A DNA stretch of 64,000 nucleotides, taken from positions 8,593,845 through 8,657,844 of the forward strand of contig OU744453.1 in assembly GCA_916610825.1 (NCBI GenBank). Reading direction: 5' to 3'. Below the pieces are notes generated by a model. It saw nothing but the letters and a program-made list of their open reading frames with translations, was not told the DNA's origin and did not search any database. This DNA comes from Haliclystus octoradiatus. Its lineage: Eukaryota > Cnidaria > Staurozoa > Stauromedusae > Haliclystidae. Below, piece after piece: positions 1-13,596 of this stretch; the first letter of the stretch is position 1, and each line of letters opens with the position of its first letter. The translations under genes were made by a program, and so were the position numbers.

Positions 1-1081
1 CATTAATACAAGGAACATTTGCATTATGTCAAGTAAAATATTCATAATAATAGCCTCATTCCATAACTGCCTTCAACTCCAAGCAGATGGTTTGACGAGG
101 TGATAAAATCCATTATTTGTTATAACAATTACCAACGATGATGGGGCATGAGTATCCTCAAAATGGGGGTTGTATCCCCTGATCCCCTTTAGTTTGACCG
201 CTGCATTAACGTATGAAATACTCTGGGATAATATATATGCTCTGTTATTACAAAGAATGCATTCGCTCTCTTTATAAATTGGTGTATAGATCATATTCTT
301 ATAATAATAAGATTGTCTGTTTGTATATAACTATTTTTCTACATCTCTATATTTCTATCTTCTTATACTAATAATATTGTTTGTTAGTATCTTCTTATCT
401 TCTTATACTAATAATACTGTCTGTTTATATATCACTAAATTTCGATATTTCTGTGTCTTTCCGCGATTTATGAAAATATATAGAGTGCGGCACAAACACT
501 ATAAAAACTTAAACAGGCTTTAGAGGTCCTTAATTTATTATTGAACCAAAGGCCGTTTATTACTTTTCTTAAAATCGAAATATAAACATTTCAATTTAAA
601 AAGGCTATTTTAATGTGATTATTAATGCTATGATAATTAATGTTATAATTGTGAGAACACTGATAAAACAATCTGTTTTGAAATCAACAATCTATCGCGG
701 GGCATAAAAACAAATGAACTTGCAAGAAATTTCAAAACGACCTATGCGTTCGACTAATTCGAAAAATTATTCAAAGTTCGAACAGATTATCAGTCTACAA
801 TCTAAAATTACAGAGTTCAGAATTAATCAAGGCATTGCACTAATTATTTTTTTATTATTTATTATTTAATATAAAAATATGAATCATTTGATTTTGAGTG
901 GACAGGCTTTTATTTTCAGAGTTCGCTTCCATAATTAACAAAGGATTGTAAACATCTATTAAAACTAAAATTTCATTTTGTCGATTTGCTATAAGAATAA
1001 GACAGTTTCGAGAATAAAAATAGCAGTGTCTTGTTCTTATCGTTGATCAACATCTAATGAAGTTAAATTCAGGTATATCTA
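1..1081. other. AT-rich intergenic DNA
   Basis: No gene is supported here. A short imperfect tandem repeat lies at about 357-430, where TCTTCTTATACTAATAATA occurs twice about 38 bp apart. The small minus-strand frame at 73-294 shows no domain, signal peptide or splice context. Confidence 0.6.
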
Positions 1082-1754
1082 AGGCTGCGTTTACACGAAA
1101 GTGGATTGACGAAACCCGGGTGAATTTTAGTCTGGATCGCCCTCACGTCAGATGTAAACAGAAAACCCGAAAGGAAATTAGTCCGCTTAGAAACTCTATC
1201 AGGACTTTTCAAAGTCAGGATAGGAAACCCGGGTTTCTCAAGCCAGGCTTTGCAAAACCCGGTTAATTCTGTCGCCTAAACAGAGATTTATGGAAAACCC
1301 GGGTATACAGAAGTCCACTTTCATTTCGCGACGATACGGCATGTGAACATTGGCAACCACTTGGCACTGTTTCAGGATAAAATACTATAGTTTAGTAAAA
1401 CTATTCAATGAATCTGTTTATACAAGAAAAAATCGTGAATAACTGGTATTCAAAATGTATTTTTATTTACAAAAGCGGTGTCAAGTCACGTGGAATTTAG
1501 TTAGATTTGAATAACAAAAGTCATTTTGAATGATTTAAATGAAAAAACATATCGCTCTGGAGTTGCAGCATCGAAGAAGTATAAAAATCATTGCAATGAA
1601 AAACCGACGAGAAATAGTGGAGTTACAGCGTTTTATTTAGACGAAATAGATAAATTTAGCCTTGTGTAAACTGATACCCTATCTGAACTTTTCGAAAGTG
1701 GACTTTGAAAGACTTTTGAAAACCCGGGTTTTTGCTCTCGTGTAAACCAAGCCT
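1082..1754. mobile_element. small inverted-repeat element with CCCGGGT motifs
   Basis: The ends form imperfect terminal inverted repeats of about 20 bp: AGGCTGCGTTTACACGAAAG on the left, and AGGCTTGGTTTACACGAGAG as the reverse complement of the right end. The element is about 670 bp. It contains four copies of the palindrome CCCGGG (1115, 1228, 1298, 1723), mostly within AAACCCGGGT. A further inverted pair, AGTCCACTTTC near 1312 and GAAAGTGGACT near 1695, supports a folded structure. It encodes no transposase, so it is probably a non-autonomous DNA transposon. The 69-codon frame inside is not credible as a gene. The target duplication is unclear and the superfamily is not assigned. Confidence 0.55.
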
Positions 1755-2652
1755 AATTCCACAAAATTAAGTTGAATTGAGCGTATGGTTTGTGATACAT
1801 GATAATTATAAGATTTCGAGCGTTCAAAAATGGCTTTCATCTTAAAAACACAAAAACATAATTCAAGAACATTTCAATAGTATACGGTTTGGATGAATGT
1901 AACAAACATTGTGTTACGAAAATAAAAAGCGAAAAAGGCTGCATATAATAATCGATCATAGCAACCATTATTTATTAAAATACAACTTACCATTTTCCAA
2001 ATGAGATCCAAATAAGAAAGAAGAATGAGATCCAAATAAAACTATACCAATGGCATAATCTCCGAACAGCATTTATATACATAATTGCAGGTTATCTGAG
2101 TTAATACACCAATCAATAATAAGTTAACAACCATATTTTATCGAATGAGAATGAAAACACGATAAGAATAAAATATAAATTGTCTTTCATTCGAAATAAC
2201 TCTGATAAAGAAAGATCATTTCATATCCCAATCAGATGCATGGTAAAGTAGATTAATTTTCTATATAAGTAAATCCTTTTCATCATACATCATAACATGA
2301 GCATTTAAATACTACAATCGGTTATGGTATTTATATATCTTTGAAGCTGCACTAAATATTTCCACTCAATAATTCATCGCGTTCGTTTCAAGAAATTCTG
2401 GATAAACAGGAATTTGGCAAAATGAGTTGTTTTCATTTTCTATCAAAACAACTAATTTATTCATAATCGTCTTTTCTTTTATTCTACATCTGTAAAGTTT
2501 TATAAATAATGCCTAGAAATATTGACAACAAGATGTAACATATAATCAATATCGAATTATTATAGCGATTTATAATAGAATTTGATTTCATTTCAAAAGC
2601 ATGTTGATGCTCCCTTTCTTGAAAATTTGATAACCAATCGAGCTATGAGGCC
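1755..2652. other. AT-rich spacer left of the tandem array
   Basis: I see no gene, repeat or domain. This is the unique left flank of the 4,588-bp tandem array. The break from unique to repeated sequence falls at 2652/2653. Confidence 0.5.
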
Positions 2653-3748
2653 ATTTTTCACATCTTTTTTACTTATAAAATTCTATTTTCAACGAACTCT
2701 CAGTATTTTGATAGACTGCCATAAAAACCACAGGCCTACTTGATGAGATTGAGATCAAACATATATAGGCACATATACTATTATATGATAATATTATCAG
2801 ATGTTATATATATATTGCAATAAAGATTTGTGAATCCGAAGCAAACGTGATCCGATCGTATTGGGTCAGATCCATGTTGATATTTTAGGTCTTCACATCG
2901 GATTTGAAGGTCTTTTTTATGGATAGCTTCAGATGTCGAAATTTGACTGAGTACTTGTAATTTGTAATGATTAATGTTTTCTAGCTTCCTTTCAGCACAT
3001 CAAATAAAGTATTTCTATATGATATAGCTACACTAAATGCATAAGATTATGCACTGATTATTCACCCCACTATTTGTAGCTAAATTGCATTCATTTTTGA
3101 ACTTTGAGCCTGCAAGGATCTTTGGTCTATTTTATGCATTTTAATATGCCGTTCTATATACAGTTCAATCGACTCAATTGATGTGAAATGAATTAAATTT
3201 TTATGAAGGAAATGATTAAGATGTCTTGATTAACTGTACATCGTTTCAATGCGTATTGTGTCTCATGTTCTCCACCAAAGTTCACTCTCCGTATCATACA
3301 GTGATATTCAGCTTAGTCAATTGTTTAATTATTAGTGATTTGAAAGTATTATCACACAACGTCCAGTACCAGTACCTACACTAATTGCTATTATACAGAA
3401 AAGGTAAAACATTATCTAATGCTTTTATTCAATGCTTTGTAAAACACCTGTCTACAAAGATAATTAATTTGAGAATAGACAACCAATGAAAATCAAATCA
3501 ATAATCCGTAGAAACGGAAGGAATTATTTTTATTGAAGTGTACATATATGGCAGATATAACTCGCTGCGATATCATGGCTCTATATCATTGAATATTTCT
3601 TATTTCTCTATATTACTTACGTGGATATATTGACCTCTATACATAATTTTATTGCTGACAAGAATAATTGTTTTATATCAAGTGCTTTGTCAAATATAGT
3701 AGGTTTGGTTTAACGAACGTTGCATCTAAGAAGTAAATCTACTGAAAA

Positions 3749-4258
3749 ATGCGTATCGTAAATACAGTGAAGAAATTCATTACAATAAAAACTTTAACTC
3801 ATTTACATTTCTTACTCGTATTAAATGCCATCACTGGAATTGTAATGAAAAGGCTGTCCTACATTGATTTGAAAACTTCAAAACCTGTATCTTACTATTC
3901 TCGGCGTGTTTATTATGGGCTATCAAGAGTTCAATGTGATTTAAGATGTACTACTTCGAAAAATAAATGCAAATTTATCCAAAAGACAAACACAGCGGAG
4001 CTACATAATGATGTATGTGAACTATTTTCAATTTCAAAAGCTGGTATTAACGGTGCTCCGAAGATTACGTGGAACGGAGGAGGAAGTGTTCAGCTTTCTG
4101 TAAGTGTTTGAAAAATGATAATAGGCTGAAGTAATAATCAATTCTTCTAAATATTTTTTACCTTCGTTTTATTATCGATAAATCAGATATACTGGAATTA
4201 CTACTATGGCGTTGATAGATACAACATATTTACTACAGTAATATATTACAGCGGTTGA
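3749..4258 (+). CDS. small secreted PAN/apple-like protein, two exons (copy 1)
   Basis: Exon 1 is 3749-4099, the intron is 4100-4186 (87 bp, GTAAGT donor, pyrimidine-rich TCAG acceptor) and exon 2 is 4187-4258, ending in TGA. The frame stays open across the junction and predicts about 140 residues. The N-terminus has a hydrophobic run (LTHLHFLLVLNAITGIV) that may be a signal peptide or anchor. Residues about 45-95 carry four cysteines in a C-x3-C-x7-C-x(n)-C pattern (QCDLRC, NKC, DVCELF), as in PAN/apple-like adhesive domains. The C-terminus is rich in Tyr and Asn. Exon 1 read without splicing stops 12 nt past the donor, which favours the spliced form. The domain call rests on spacing alone, and the function is unknown. 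Confidence 0.55.
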
Positions 4259-4420
4259 TGCAGTCTAAAAATTTATTGATGCAAGAAAGTGGGTGGAGTC
4301 CGGGGGCATGCCCCAGCAATATGTTTTGAGAAAAGAAGCGGTAATAAAAAGCATTCCAAATTCGAAAATAGTCATAGCGTAAACGTAAACAAAAAATTAA
4401 AGAAACGGTAAGCATATATA

Positions 4421-5779
4421 CCCGCTAAACACATTACGTTGTTTCGGATCCGGAATGACGTCGGAAATATTCGGTCGGAAAGACGAAGTTCTGTGGACAC
4501 TACAATACGTCATTGCGACCAAATTTTCCGACCAGTTCCGACTAATTTCCGGCCAAATTTAGACGCATTTCTGTCCAAATTTCCACCAAAATGATAAATT
4601 TCGGATCAAATTTCGACCAAATTCCGTTCAAGTTCAGACTAACTCCGAAAAAAATGTGTACGGCTACCGTCATTACGGATATCCAAGCCTGTTCCTCAGA
4701 AGTAGCATCAATAAGCCTCGTTTTGGCGACAAATAAGATTGATTTTTATAAATAAAGCAACAAAATGTAGACAATATGCAATAGATTATAAAACATTTAT
4801 GAGAAAAATCAATCAATTAATAATAATGTTAATTAACGTATATGATAATATATAAAAATGTTCTGTATGAATCATATACAGTAACAATTCCAAAAATGTC
4901 CTCTCATTTCTCTATAGACTATACATCATTTGGCGTCTCAGCTATTCTCTATATAATTGGCAAATTGTAGATTGACTGAAAGTAGGCCATATCGAGTTGA
5001 GATTAAATCATTCCAGATGTGTAATTGAGACGTTGTAATTAGCAAAGCCTGACATAAAGTTTGCATTTTTTGAATCAAATTAAAAGTACTACAAAATTTG
5101 AAATTACATCTAAATTAAAGCTAAATAGTACATGAAATTCACCGGTTATAAATCACTACGATGGTTGCTCTGCAGCTCTGCCATAATTATGAAATCTTTC
5201 ATTATTTGAATTTAATTATATTTAAGTTTCAAGTTAAAACCATACTTAATCTTCGTCTCGGCTATTTGTTTTGTGATATTAAATAAAGCTTTTTTCTTCC
5301 TCAAAGTCATGAAAACGTGGCTCAAGATTCCCGCGGAAATCAATGTAGTACCCAGTTTCCTTTTGAGACTTCGGCTATTTGATATTTGGTTACGGAAATT
5401 GCGAGAAGTAAAGCTATTGCTGAAATCTTGAACAAAATCATAAATTGGAGGAAACAAGGGAATATATCAACAGAATAGAGTCAAAGGATACAAGGGTATT
5501 GACATTAAGGAGTATTAATCTAATGTTTCGATAAAATTGAAGGAATAATTTTCCGACCGGGTTCCGGCCAATTCCGACCCAATATTTCCGACTAAATTCC
5601 GACTGACTTCCGACAGGCAAACTTTCCGAATAAATTTCGACGGAGTTCCGACCAGTTGAATCTATCCGACGAAATTTCGACGGAGTTCCGACCAATTAAC
5701 TTTATCCGACCACGTTCCGACCAGTTCCGACTTACATGGTGGTCGGATTTGTTCGGAACGACGTCATGTGTTTAGCGGG
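4421..5779. mobile_element. 1.36-kb TIR transposon with sub-terminal TTCCGAC array (copy 1)
   Basis: The ends are inverted: CCCGCTAAACACATTACGTT on the left, and the right end (ending TGTTTAGCGGG) reads CCCGCTAAACACATGACGTC in reverse complement. Each end is bordered by TA (ATATA before, TAATT after), consistent with a TA target duplication. Both sub-terminal regions (about 4440-4660 and 5540-5760) hold many degenerate TTCCGAC(C/T) motifs, the kind of array transposases bind. No transposase frame is present, so it is non-autonomous. The superfamily is uncertain: TA duplication suggests Tc1/mariner-like, but the long sub-terminal arrays are unusual for that group. It lies just 3' of the PAN-like gene and has been copied with the unit. 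Confidence 0.75.
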
Positions 5780-7240
5780 TAATTATATACATACGTAAAT
5801 CAAACTCAAAATCAATCAAGTATAGGACTTTTAGACCGGGGTGTGATTTACTGCACGTGCACGATCTGATAATGGAAATTGCAATTCCTAGAAGTTACAT
5901 ATTCCTAATTCATTATGCCCAGCATTTCCTTTTCAAAAGTTTCCTTCTCCTTAACAATTTCCACTGGAAAAACTAATTGCTACCCTTCCATCCTTATTGC
6001 GTTGTTACCACGAGAACAACTGAAAATGATATTAAAAGGTTTGCAATGGGGTCCTATTTATGAGGTTCAATAAAATCAGTAAAATAATTAGAATGGGAAA
6101 CAAAGCCGTTTTAAAAGACTAACTGGATATTTAAGAAACATTAAAGAGACTAATAATATTTTTACTGGACTATTGCTACATTTTAAAAGAGGTATTGCTA
6201 AGTGCACTATGAAAATGACTCTTTAAAGACATTATTACACATTTCGTTTATGTTCGTCTGAATAATAGTTTAAACTTGAATTTCTAATGATTTTAAATAT
6301 CCAGTACCATTTTTAACTTTTAATCTTGCTTATTTTAATTTCACTTATTTGAAAAGTTTGGAATATGTTTTTGTATTAGATCCTGACTTCATCCCTAAGC
6401 TACCTTTCAAGGATCATGGATCTAGCAACCATTGTAAGCAGGCTTTTTATCTTGAATTTGACTAGTTTAATTTCGATGATGTTTGCAAAAAATTTCCCTA
6501 ATTTTCGTTGTTCAGAATAAATTATTGTTGTTATTGGTGTTTACTATTAAACATCTTTTATATTTTGATAATAATTATCAAATGTTTTTAACAATTTTAT
6601 AATCAAAAATAGTAAATGCCTAGGTTTGTTAAGAAGGAGATGCGAGCATTAAAATTTAAAGTTATTAACGTTCATGATTTGAATTTTCGATCTCATTGTC
6701 GACTGCAGTTGCAAAAGAACCACAAATAAAACAGTTTTATTTTTTATTGGTATAGCGAAAATAATACTAATTAAGCAAAAACAATCCGGTTTATTAATGC
6801 AAAATGGTTACGAAACGGCAAGTTTTGGTGGATGAAGGAATGTGACGTCATAATCCGGACAAAGTGAGAAATCTACTACTGTACTATCATGACTTGATAT
6901 CCAAAACCGTTCATCCATCAATTCGTCATTTTTTATCCAAATTTTTTGTGAATAGTATAATAAGAACCGCTGATTTTTAAACGAGACTAAGGGTAAAATT
7001 TTGTTTCTTTTTTCGGTTTGTCCTTTTTGTAGTGAAACAAAACAAATCTTTTCCATATCTTTCTCTCGCGGTTCCCGACCGCAAACGAACAAAAGTTCTC
7101 AGCCAGGCCGATCTACACTTTAGAGAAGTTTTGTTTTGAGTCTGCACGCAGGCTACACGTGCACACTGTTTTTGCCAAAGACCTTCAAAGTGCTCGTTCA
7201 CATCAAAACGAAAAGGTTCACTCGTCTTTACCAAAGTCTC
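5780..7240. other. AT-rich remainder of tandem unit 1
   Basis: Two overlapping minus-strand frames (6808-7092 and 6977-7249) are rich in Lys, Arg and Asn. They have no domain, signal peptide or splice support, and I do not call them genes. The same sequence recurs at 10368-11828 and 14956-16416. Confidence 0.5.
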
Positions 7241-8336
7241 ATTTTTCACATCTTTTTTACTTATAAAATTCTATTTTCAACGAACTCTCAGTATTTTGAT
7301 AGACTGCCATAAAAACCACAGGCCTACTTGATGAGATTGAGATCAAACATATATAGGCACATATACTATTATATGATAATATTATCAGATGTTATATATA
7401 TATTGCAATAAAGATTTGTGAATCCGAAGCAAACGTGATCCGATCGTATTGGGTCAGATCCATGTTGATATTTTAGGTCTTCACATCGGATTTGAAGGTC
7501 TTTTTTATGGATAGCTTCAGATGTCGAAATTTGACTGAGTACTTGTAATTTGTAATGATTAATGTTTTCTAGCTTCCTTTCAGCACATCAAATAAAGTAT
7601 TTCTATATGATATAGCTACACTAAATGCATAAGATTATGCACTGATTATTCACCCCACTATTTGTAGCTAAATTGCATTCATTTTTGAACTTTGAGCCTG
7701 CAAGGATCTTTGGTCTATTTTATGCATTTTAATATGCCGTTCTATATACAGTTCAATCGACTCAATTGATGTGAAATGAATTAAATTTTTATGAAGGAAA
7801 TGATTAAGATGTCTTGATTAACTGTACATCGTTTCAATGCGTATTGTGTCTCATGTTCTCCACCAAAGTTCACTCTCCGTATCATACAGTGATATTCAGC
7901 TTAGTCAATTGTTTAATTATTAGTGATTTGAAAGTATTATCACACAACGTCCAGTACCAGTACCTACACTAATTGCTATTATACAGAAAAGGTAAAACAT
8001 TATCTAATGCTTTTATTCAATGCTTTGTAAAACACCTGTCTACAAAGATAATTAATTTGAGAATAGACAACCAATGAAAATCAAATCAATAATCCGTAGA
8101 AACGGAAGGAATTATTTTTATTGAAGTGTACATATATGGCAGATATAACTCGCTGCGATATCATGGCTCTATATCATTGAATATTTCTTATTTCTCTATA
8201 TTACTTACGTGGATATATTGACCTCTATACATAATTTTATTGCTGACAAGAATAATTGTTTTATATCAAGTGCTTTGTCAAATATAGTAGGTTTGGTTTA
8301 ACGAACGTTGCATCTAAGAAGTAAATCTACTGAAAA

Positions 8337-8846
8337 ATGCGTATCGTAAATACAGTGAAGAAATTCATTACAATAAAAACTTTAACTCATTTACATTTCT
8401 TACTCGTATTAAATGCCATCACTGGAATTGTAATGAAAAGGCTGTCCTACATTGATTTGAAAACTTCAAAACCTGTATCTTACTATTCTCGGCGTGTTTA
8501 TTATGGGCTATCAAGAGTTCAATGTGATTTAAGATGTACTACTTCGAAAAATAAATGCAAATTTATCCAAAAGACAAACACAGCGGAGCTACATAATGAT
8601 GTATGTGAACTATTTTCAATTTCAAAAGCTGGTATTAACGGTGCTCCGAAGATTACGTGGAACGGAGGAGGAAGTGTTCAGCTTTCTGTAAGTGTTTGAA
8701 AAATGATAATAGGCTGAAGTAATAATCAATTCTTCTAAATATTTTTTACCTTCGTTTTATTATCGATAAATCAGATATACTGGAATTACTACTATGGCGT
8801 TGATAGATACAACATATTTACTACAGTAATATATTACAGCGGTTGA
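8337..8846 (+). CDS. small secreted PAN/apple-like protein, two exons (copy 2)
   Basis: Identical to the copy at 3749: exon 1 is 8337-8687, intron 8688-8774, exon 2 8775-8846. The four-cysteine pattern, hydrophobic N-terminus and splice sites are all kept. This copy has repeat-unit sequence on both sides, so its promoter region is the end of unit 1 plus the start of unit 2. Confidence 0.55.
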
Positions 8847-9008
8847 TGCAGTCTAAAAATTTATTGATGCAAGAAAGTGGGTGGAGTCCGGGGGCATGCC
8901 CCAGCAATATGTTTTGAGAAAAGAAGCGGTAATAAAAAGCATTCCAAATTCGAAAATAGTCATAGCGTAAACGTAAACAAAAAATTAAAGAAACGGTAAG
9001 CATATATA

Positions 9009-10367
9009 CCCGCTAAACACATTACGTTGTTTCGGATCCGGAATGACGTCGGAAATATTCGGTCGGAAAGACGAAGTTCTGTGGACACTACAATACGTCA
9101 TTGCGACCAAATTTTCCGACCAGTTCCGACTAATTTCCGGCCAAATTTAGACGCATTTCTGTCCAAATTTCCACCAAAATGATAAATTTCGGATCAAATT
9201 TCGACCAAATTCCGTTCAAGTTCAGACTAACTCCGAAAAAAATGTGTACGGCTACCGTCATTACGGATATCCAAGCCTGTTCCTCAGAAGTAGCATCAAT
9301 AAGCCTCGTTTTGGCGACAAATAAGATTGATTTTTATAAATAAAGCAACAAAATGTAGACAATATGCAATAGATTATAAAACATTTATGAGAAAAATCAA
9401 TCAATTAATAATAATGTTAATTAACGTATATGATAATATATAAAAATGTTCTGTATGAATCATATACAGTAACAATTCCAAAAATGTCCTCTCATTTCTC
9501 TATAGACTATACATCATTTGGCGTCTCAGCTATTCTCTATATAATTGGCAAATTGTAGATTGACTGAAAGTAGGCCATATCGAGTTGAGATTAAATCATT
9601 CCAGATGTGTAATTGAGACGTTGTAATTAGCAAAGCCTGACATAAAGTTTGCATTTTTTGAATCAAATTAAAAGTACTACAAAATTTGAAATTACATCTA
9701 AATTAAAGCTAAATAGTACATGAAATTCACCGGTTATAAATCACTACGATGGTTGCTCTGCAGCTCTGCCATAATTATGAAATCTTTCATTATTTGAATT
9801 TAATTATATTTAAGTTTCAAGTTAAAACCATACTTAATCTTCGTCTCGGCTATTTGTTTTGTGATATTAAATAAAGCTTTTTTCTTCCTCAAAGTCATGA
9901 AAACGTGGCTCAAGATTCCCGCGGAAATCAATGTAGTACCCAGTTTCCTTTTGAGACTTCGGCTATTTGATATTTGGTTACGGAAATTGCGAGAAGTAAA
10001 GCTATTGCTGAAATCTTGAACAAAATCATAAATTGGAGGAAACAAGGGAATATATCAACAGAATAGAGTCAAAGGATACAAGGGTATTGACATTAAGGAG
10101 TATTAATCTAATGTTTCGATAAAATTGAAGGAATAATTTTCCGACCGGGTTCCGGCCAATTCCGACCCAATATTTCCGACTAAATTCCGACTGACTTCCG
10201 ACAGGCAAACTTTCCGAATAAATTTCGACGGAGTTCCGACCAGTTGAATCTATCCGACGAAATTTCGACGGAGTTCCGACCAATTAACTTTATCCGACCA
10301 CGTTCCGACCAGTTCCGACTTACATGGTGGTCGGATTTGTTCGGAACGACGTCATGTGTTTAGCGGG
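9009..10367. mobile_element. 1.36-kb TIR transposon with sub-terminal TTCCGAC array (copy 2)
   Basis: Same element as at 4421-5779, carried in the second tandem unit. Its position inside the unit and its TA flanks are the same, so it was copied by the tandem amplification rather than by independent insertion. Confidence 0.75.
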
Positions 10368-12924
10368 TAATTATATACATACGTAAATCAAACTCAAAAT
10401 CAATCAAGTATAGGACTTTTAGACCGGGGTGTGATTTACTGCACGTGCACGATCTGATAATGGAAATTGCAATTCCTAGAAGTTACATATTCCTAATTCA
10501 TTATGCCCAGCATTTCCTTTTCAAAAGTTTCCTTCTCCTTAACAATTTCCACTGGAAAAACTAATTGCTACCCTTCCATCCTTATTGCGTTGTTACCACG
10601 AGAACAACTGAAAATGATATTAAAAGGTTTGCAATGGGGTCCTATTTATGAGGTTCAATAAAATCAGTAAAATAATTAGAATGGGAAACAAAGCCGTTTT
10701 AAAAGACTAACTGGATATTTAAGAAACATTAAAGAGACTAATAATATTTTTACTGGACTATTGCTACATTTTAAAAGAGGTATTGCTAAGTGCACTATGA
10801 AAATGACTCTTTAAAGACATTATTACACATTTCGTTTATGTTCGTCTGAATAATAGTTTAAACTTGAATTTCTAATGATTTTAAATATCCAGTACCATTT
10901 TTAACTTTTAATCTTGCTTATTTTAATTTCACTTATTTGAAAAGTTTGGAATATGTTTTTGTATTAGATCCTGACTTCATCCCTAAGCTACCTTTCAAGG
11001 ATCATGGATCTAGCAACCATTGTAAGCAGGCTTTTTATCTTGAATTTGACTAGTTTAATTTCGATGATGTTTGCAAAAAATTTCCCTAATTTTCGTTGTT
11101 CAGAATAAATTATTGTTGTTATTGGTGTTTACTATTAAACATCTTTTATATTTTGATAATAATTATCAAATGTTTTTAACAATTTTATAATCAAAAATAG
11201 TAAATGCCTAGGTTTGTTAAGAAGGAGATGCGAGCATTAAAATTTAAAGTTATTAACGTTCATGATTTGAATTTTCGATCTCATTGTCGACTGCAGTTGC
11301 AAAAGAACCACAAATAAAACAGTTTTATTTTTTATTGGTATAGCGAAAATAATACTAATTAAGCAAAAACAATCCGGTTTATTAATGCAAAATGGTTACG
11401 AAACGGCAAGTTTTGGTGGATGAAGGAATGTGACGTCATAATCCGGACAAAGTGAGAAATCTACTACTGTACTATCATGACTTGATATCCAAAACCGTTC
11501 ATCCATCAATTCGTCATTTTTTATCCAAATTTTTTGTGAATAGTATAATAAGAACCGCTGATTTTTAAACGAGACTAAGGGTAAAATTTTGTTTCTTTTT
11601 TCGGTTTGTCCTTTTTGTAGTGAAACAAAACAAATCTTTTCCATATCTTTCTCTCGCGGTTCCCGACCGCAAACGAACAAAAGTTCTCAGCCAGGCCGAT
11701 CTACACTTTAGAGAAGTTTTGTTTTGAGTCTGCACGCAGGCTACACGTGCACACTGTTTTTGCCAAAGACCTTCAAAGTGCTCGTTCACATCAAAACGAA
11801 AAGGTTCACTCGTCTTTACCAAAGTCTCATTTTTCACATCTTTTTTACTTATAAAATTCTATTTTCAACGAACTCTCAGTATTTTGATAGACTGCCATAA
11901 AAACCACAGGCCTACTTGATGAGATTGAGATCAAACATATATAGGCACATATACTATTATATGATAATATTATCAGATGTTATATATATATTGCAATAAA
12001 GATTTGTGAATCCGAAGCAAACGTGATCCGATCGTATTGGGTCAGATCCATGTTGATATTTTAGGTCTTCACATCGGATTTGAAGGTCTTTTTTATGGAT
12101 AGCTTCAGATGTCGAAATTTGACTGAGTACTTGTAATTTGTAATGATTAATGTTTTCTAGCTTCCTTTCAGCACATCAAATAAAGTATTTCTATATGATA
12201 TAGCTACACTAAATGCATAAGATTATGCACTGATTATTCACCCCACTATTTGTAGCTAAATTGCATTCATTTTTGAACTTTGAGCCTGCAAGGATCTTTG
12301 GTCTATTTTATGCATTTTAATATGCCGTTCTATATACAGTTCAATCGACTCAATTGATGTGAAATGAATTAAATTTTTATGAAGGAAATGATTAAGATGT
12401 CTTGATTAACTGTACATCGTTTCAATGCGTATTGTGTCTCATGTTCTCCACCAAAGTTCACTCTCCGTATCATACAGTGATATTCAGCTTAGTCAATTGT
12501 TTAATTATTAGTGATTTGAAAGTATTATCACACAACGTCCAGTACCAGTACCTACACTAATTGCTATTATACAGAAAAGGTAAAACATTATCTAATGCTT
12601 TTATTCAATGCTTTGTAAAACACCTGTCTACAAAGATAATTAATTTGAGAATAGACAACCAATGAAAATCAAATCAATAATCCGTAGAAACGGAAGGAAT
12701 TATTTTTATTGAAGTGTACATATATGGCAGATATAACTCGCTGCGATATCATGGCTCTATATCATTGAATATTTCTTATTTCTCTATATTACTTACGTGG
12801 ATATATTGACCTCTATACATAATTTTATTGCTGACAAGAATAATTGTTTTATATCAAGTGCTTTGTCAAATATAGTAGGTTTGGTTTAACGAACGTTGCA
12901 TCTAAGAAGTAAATCTACTGAAAA

Positions 12925-13434
12925 ATGCGTATCGTAAATACAGTGAAGAAATTCATTACAATAAAAACTTTAACTCATTTACATTTCTTACTCGTATTAA
13001 ATGCCATCACTGGAATTGTAATGAAAAGGCTGTCCTACATTGATTTGAAAACTTCAAAACCTGTATCTTACTATTCTCGGCGTGTTTATTATGGGCTATC
13101 AAGAGTTCAATGTGATTTAAGATGTACTACTTCGAAAAATAAATGCAAATTTATCCAAAAGACAAACACAGCGGAGCTACATAATGATGTATGTGAACTA
13201 TTTTCAATTTCAAAAGCTGGTATTAACGGTGCTCCGAAGATTACGTGGAACGGAGGAGGAAGTGTTCAGCTTTCTGTAAGTGTTTGAAAAATGATAATAG
13301 GCTGAAGTAATAATCAATTCTTCTAAATATTTTTTACCTTCGTTTTATTATCGATAAATCAGATATACTGGAATTACTACTATGGCGTTGATAGATACAA
13401 CATATTTACTACAGTAATATATTACAGCGGTTGA
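12925..13434 (+). CDS. small secreted PAN/apple-like protein, two exons (copy 3)
   Basis: Identical to the copies at 3749 and 8337: exon 1 is 12925-13275, intron 13276-13362, exon 2 13363-13434. It is the last copy in the array. Downstream, the third unit joins unique DNA at 16417. Confidence 0.55.
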
Positions 13435-13596
13435 TGCAGTCTAAAAATTTATTGATGCAAGAAAGTGGGTGGAGTCCGGGGGCATGCCCCAGCAATATGT
13501 TTTGAGAAAAGAAGCGGTAATAAAAAGCATTCCAAATTCGAAAATAGTCATAGCGTAAACGTAAACAAAAAATTAAAGAAACGGTAAGCATATATA

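Noticed and set aside
73..294. 73-codon minus-strand frame
   Set aside because: Low-complexity AT-rich translation, no domain, signal peptide or splice support.
5212..5695. Minus-strand frames inside the TTCCGAC transposon
   Set aside because: They overlap the sub-terminal repeats (FRRIDSTGRNSVEI-type translation is the repeat itself) and show no transposase motifs.
6808..7249. Overlapping minus-strand frames of 94 and 90 codons, repeated in each tandem unit
   Set aside because: Repetition comes from the tandem copying. The two frames overlap each other, are Lys/Asn-rich and match nothing I recognise. The longer version in unit 3 merely reads into the unique flank.
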